Positions 55,959 to 58,284 of a DNA stretch of 58,284 nucleotides are shown piece after piece. Position 1 is the stretch's first letter. Every line of letters starts with the position of its first letter. Position numbers and translations under genes: made by a program. This DNA is from Candidatus Levybacteria bacterium RIFCSPLOWO2_12_FULL_41_12 (lineage in GTDB: Bacteria > Patescibacteriota > Microgenomatia > Levybacterales > UBA12049): positions 1 to 58,284 of the forward strand of contig MFPL01000011.1 in assembly GCA_001784155.1 (NCBI GenBank). Reading direction: 5' to 3'. The notes under the pieces are model-generated. The model worked only from the letters and a program-made list of their open reading frames with translations. It did no database searches and was not told the DNA's origin.

Positions 55959-58284
55959 ATGGAAATCTGAAAACTTAAACAGACAGACATAGCAGAAGAA
56001 ATGAAACGCGCATACCTGGATTACGCGATGTCTGTTATTGTCTCACGAGCTCTCCCAGACGTTAGAGATGGTCTTAAACCGGTACATCGGAGAATTCTTT
56101 TCGCTATGGATGAGATGGGACTCGCACATACAGCTAAATACTCAAAATCCGCAAAAATTGTCGGAGAAGTTATGGGAAAATTTCATCCGCACGGAGATAT
56201 GCCTATCTATGACGCTTTAGTAAGACTCGCCCAAAGTTTTTCCATGAGATATCCTCTCATTGACGGTCAGGGAAATTTCGGCTCCATGGACGGGGACCCT
56301 CCTGCGGCAATGCGTTATACCGAAGCACGTCTAGCAGGTATAACTGCCGAGATGCTTTTTGACCTGGAGAAAGAAACTGTGGATTTTGTAGATAATTTTG
56401 ATGGGACCCTTAAAGAACCAGTCTATCTGCCCGCTAAATTACCAAACCTTCTGCTTATGGGCTCTGAGGGAATAGCCGTTGGTATGGCAACAAAAATCCC
56501 GCCCCATAATTTAGGCGAAGTAATTGATGCTGCAAGTTTTGTTATATCAAGAGCAAAGATTCAACAAGGACAGTCTTTTTCCATAACAACAGATGTAACC
56601 GTTGATCAGCTGCTTGAGTTTATTAAGGGTCCTGATTTTCCAACAGCTGGGAGTATTTATGACTGGACTGAAATAAAAAATCTATATGCCACAGGTAAAG
56701 GGAAAATAGTAATAAGAGGTAAAGCCGAGATCGAAGATATAGGCCAGGGAAAATCGGCAATTATAATAACTGAGCTTCCGTATCAAGTGAATAAATCTCT
56801 TTTGGTCGCAAGAATTGCGGAACTCGCAAAAGATAAAAAGATAGAAGGGATATCAGATCTAAGAGATGAATCAGACAGACATGGAATTAGGGTAGTAGTT
56901 GAACTGAAAAGAGACAGCGCTCCCAGGAAAGTACTTAATAATCTTTTCAAACATACAAGTCTCCAGACAATTTTCCCGGCAAATGTAGTTGCCCTAGTAG
57001 ACCAGACGCCACAGACCTTAAACCTAAAGACGATTCTTGAGGAATATATAAAACACCGCTATATAGTGGTGAGAAAAAGATCTGAGTTTGAGCTAAGAGA
57101 AGCAAAAGCAAGGCTTCACATCCTCGAAGGATTAAAAATCGCCGTAGATAATCTAGATGCGGTAATTGCGACTATTAGAAAGTCTAGGGATCAGGAAGAA
57201 GCCAAACAAAACCTGATGTCTAAATTCAAACTGACTGATATTCAAGCAACAGCCATACTTGATCTTCAGCTTAGAAGACTCGCTGCGCTAGAACGCCAGA
57301 AAATAGAAGACGAGTATAAGCTTGTTAAAGAGACTATCGCACGCCTCGAAGATCTCCTTTCGCATCCGGAAAAAATTCTCAAAGTTATAAAGGAGGAGCT
57401 GGACTACATTAAAGAGAAATATTCCGACCCCAGACGCACAAAGGTGTACAAAGGAAAGGTAGGAGAATTTTCCGATGAAGATCTAATTCCGAACGAGCCC
57501 ACAGTCCTCACATTAACTACAACAGGATATATAAAACGTCAGAGTCTGGGAAGCTTTCGAACTCAGCTCCGCGGCGGAAAAGGTGTCAAGGGAATGACTA
57601 CAAAAGACGAAGACACAATCATGAACATAAGATACGCCCAGACCCACGATAACATTCTATTTTTTACTAACAGGGGAAAGGTTTACCAGCTTAAAGTTTA
57701 CGAGATAGGGGAATCATCAAGAACCAGTAAGGGATCTGCTGTGGTTAACCTAATTAATATTGAATCCGGCGAAAAAGTTGAGTCTTTTGTTACTTATGGA
57801 AAAAACGATAAATTCAGCCATGTGTTTCTAACCACTAGAAAAGGGGTAGTTAAGAAAACAAAGCTTTCTGAATTCGAAAATATAAGAAGAAACGGAATAC
57901 TTTCTATAAAGCTGGATAAAGGTGACGAGTTGGTATGGAGCAATTTAACAACGGGCAATGATAACGCGCTTATTTTTACTAGAAACGGCAAGTCTATAAG
58001 GTTTTCCGAAGACTCAGTAAGACCTATGGGAAGAAATACCAGAGGGGTTCGCGGAATAAGACTAATCGGAGAGGACGAAGTTGTGGGAATGGATATTATT
58101 ACTAAAGGGGACAAGCCCGACCTTTTGACCATTATGGATAAAGGTCTCGGAAAGAAAACTAGCGCCGACCAGTTTAACAAACAAAGCAGGGGCGGACAGG
58201 GAGTAAAAGTAGCCCAAGTCAGTCCAAAAACGGGAAAGGTGGCCGCATCCCAAATAATTCCAAAGGGCTGTAATGAAGTAATAA
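55959..58284 (+). CDS. gyrA: DNA gyrase subunit A, runs off the window; TGA at codon 4
   Basis: The track omits it because it has no stop in the window. From ATG 56001 it reads [20 protein letters not shown] with [19 protein letters not shown] next, the catalytic Tyr in [11 protein letters not shown] near 112, the NPNL-equivalent stretch near 155, and C-terminal beta-pinwheel repeats with the GyrA box ([11 protein letters not shown]). About 761 residues are present, so little is missing. The expected start is ATG 55959 ([14 protein letters not shown]), but its fourth codon is TGA where relatives have Gly. Translation would then have to begin at 56001, or the TGA is read through or is an error. 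Confidence 0.93.

Noticed and set aside
55959-56003. Alternative genetic code with TGA as Gly
   Set aside because: TGA ends rpmF, rpsP and tig at the expected lengths, and no other conserved gene contains an in-frame TGA.

Overview
The window looks like a chromosomal piece from a Candidate Phyla Radiation (Patescibacteria) bacterium, most likely of the Microgenomates type. The placement rests on gene style, not on a marker-gene comparison. Features pointing there are: trimmed versions of universal proteins (a 275-residue trigger factor without the PPIase domain, PheT without its N-terminal tRNA-binding domain, ThrRS without TGS and editing domains), a complete cytoplasmic and inner-membrane type IV pilus set without a secretin, Rpf-like and lysozyme-like wall enzymes, many unrecognised small proteins, and many genes whose start codon sits 6-9 bases after a TATAAT-like -10 box. 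TGA is used as a stop at the ends of rpmF, rpsP and the trigger factor gene, so the standard bacterial code (table 11) applies.

Layout. 1-5.4 kb: tRNA-His with a GIY-YIG gene, a HAD phosphatase-like gene, nadD-nadE, tRNA-Arg, an AI-2E-family permease, tRNA-Gly with 3'-end duplicates, an unknown gene, and tRNA-Pro, GIY-YIG and tRNA-Leu. 5.4-8.4 kb: unknown protein, then FKBP, 2-hydroxyacid dehydrogenase and D,D-carboxypeptidase on the minus strand. 8.6-10.8 kb: a T-box leader, an unknown protein, a threonine synthase-like enzyme and a gutted amidinotransferase-like pseudogene. 10.9-13.2 kb: tRNA-Gln with GIY-YIG, a phosphoribosyltransferase, an unknown protein and a run of Leu, Leu, Val and Phe tRNAs. 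13.2-18.4 kb: a PfkB kinase with S-adenosylhomocysteinase, an Rpf/LysM protein, an unknown protein, tRNA-Gly and two paralogous lysozyme-like exoproteins. 18.4-35.5 kb: translation and housekeeping (tig, thrS-infC-rpmI-rplT, pheST, a class A PBP, tyrS, recG, def, rpmF, nusB, rnc, rpsP, khpA, trmD). 35.5-47 kb, minus strand: the pilus locus pilB-pilT-pilC, pilins, pilD and pilMNO. 47.1-51.6 kb: a holB-like gene, then seven unrelated small genes. 51.7 kb to the end: gyrB, hppA and gyrA, with gyrA cut by the window edge.

Three kinds of unusual structure stand out. (1) In the 47.8-51.6 kb array every ORF is followed within 0-11 bases by a copy of the same ~24 bp repeat, and in four cases that repeat supplies the -35 box of the next gene at exactly 17 bp from its -10 box. 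This looks like a cassette array with repeat-borne promoters. (2) GIY-YIG mini-genes sit against tRNA genes. In three of four cases a decayed partial tRNA copy lies on the other side, and the reading frame stops inside tRNA or tRNA-like sequence, as expected of a small element that inserts into tRNA genes and leaves one copy intact. (3) Short GC-rich palindromes recur in tRNA remnants, in intergenic DNA and in frame inside genes; one lies in a prepilin leader within an 84-base in-frame segment bounded by an 11-base direct repeat. Smaller oddities include an in-frame TGA at codon 4 of gyrA and a peptide deformylase whose metal-ligand Cys is Asp.
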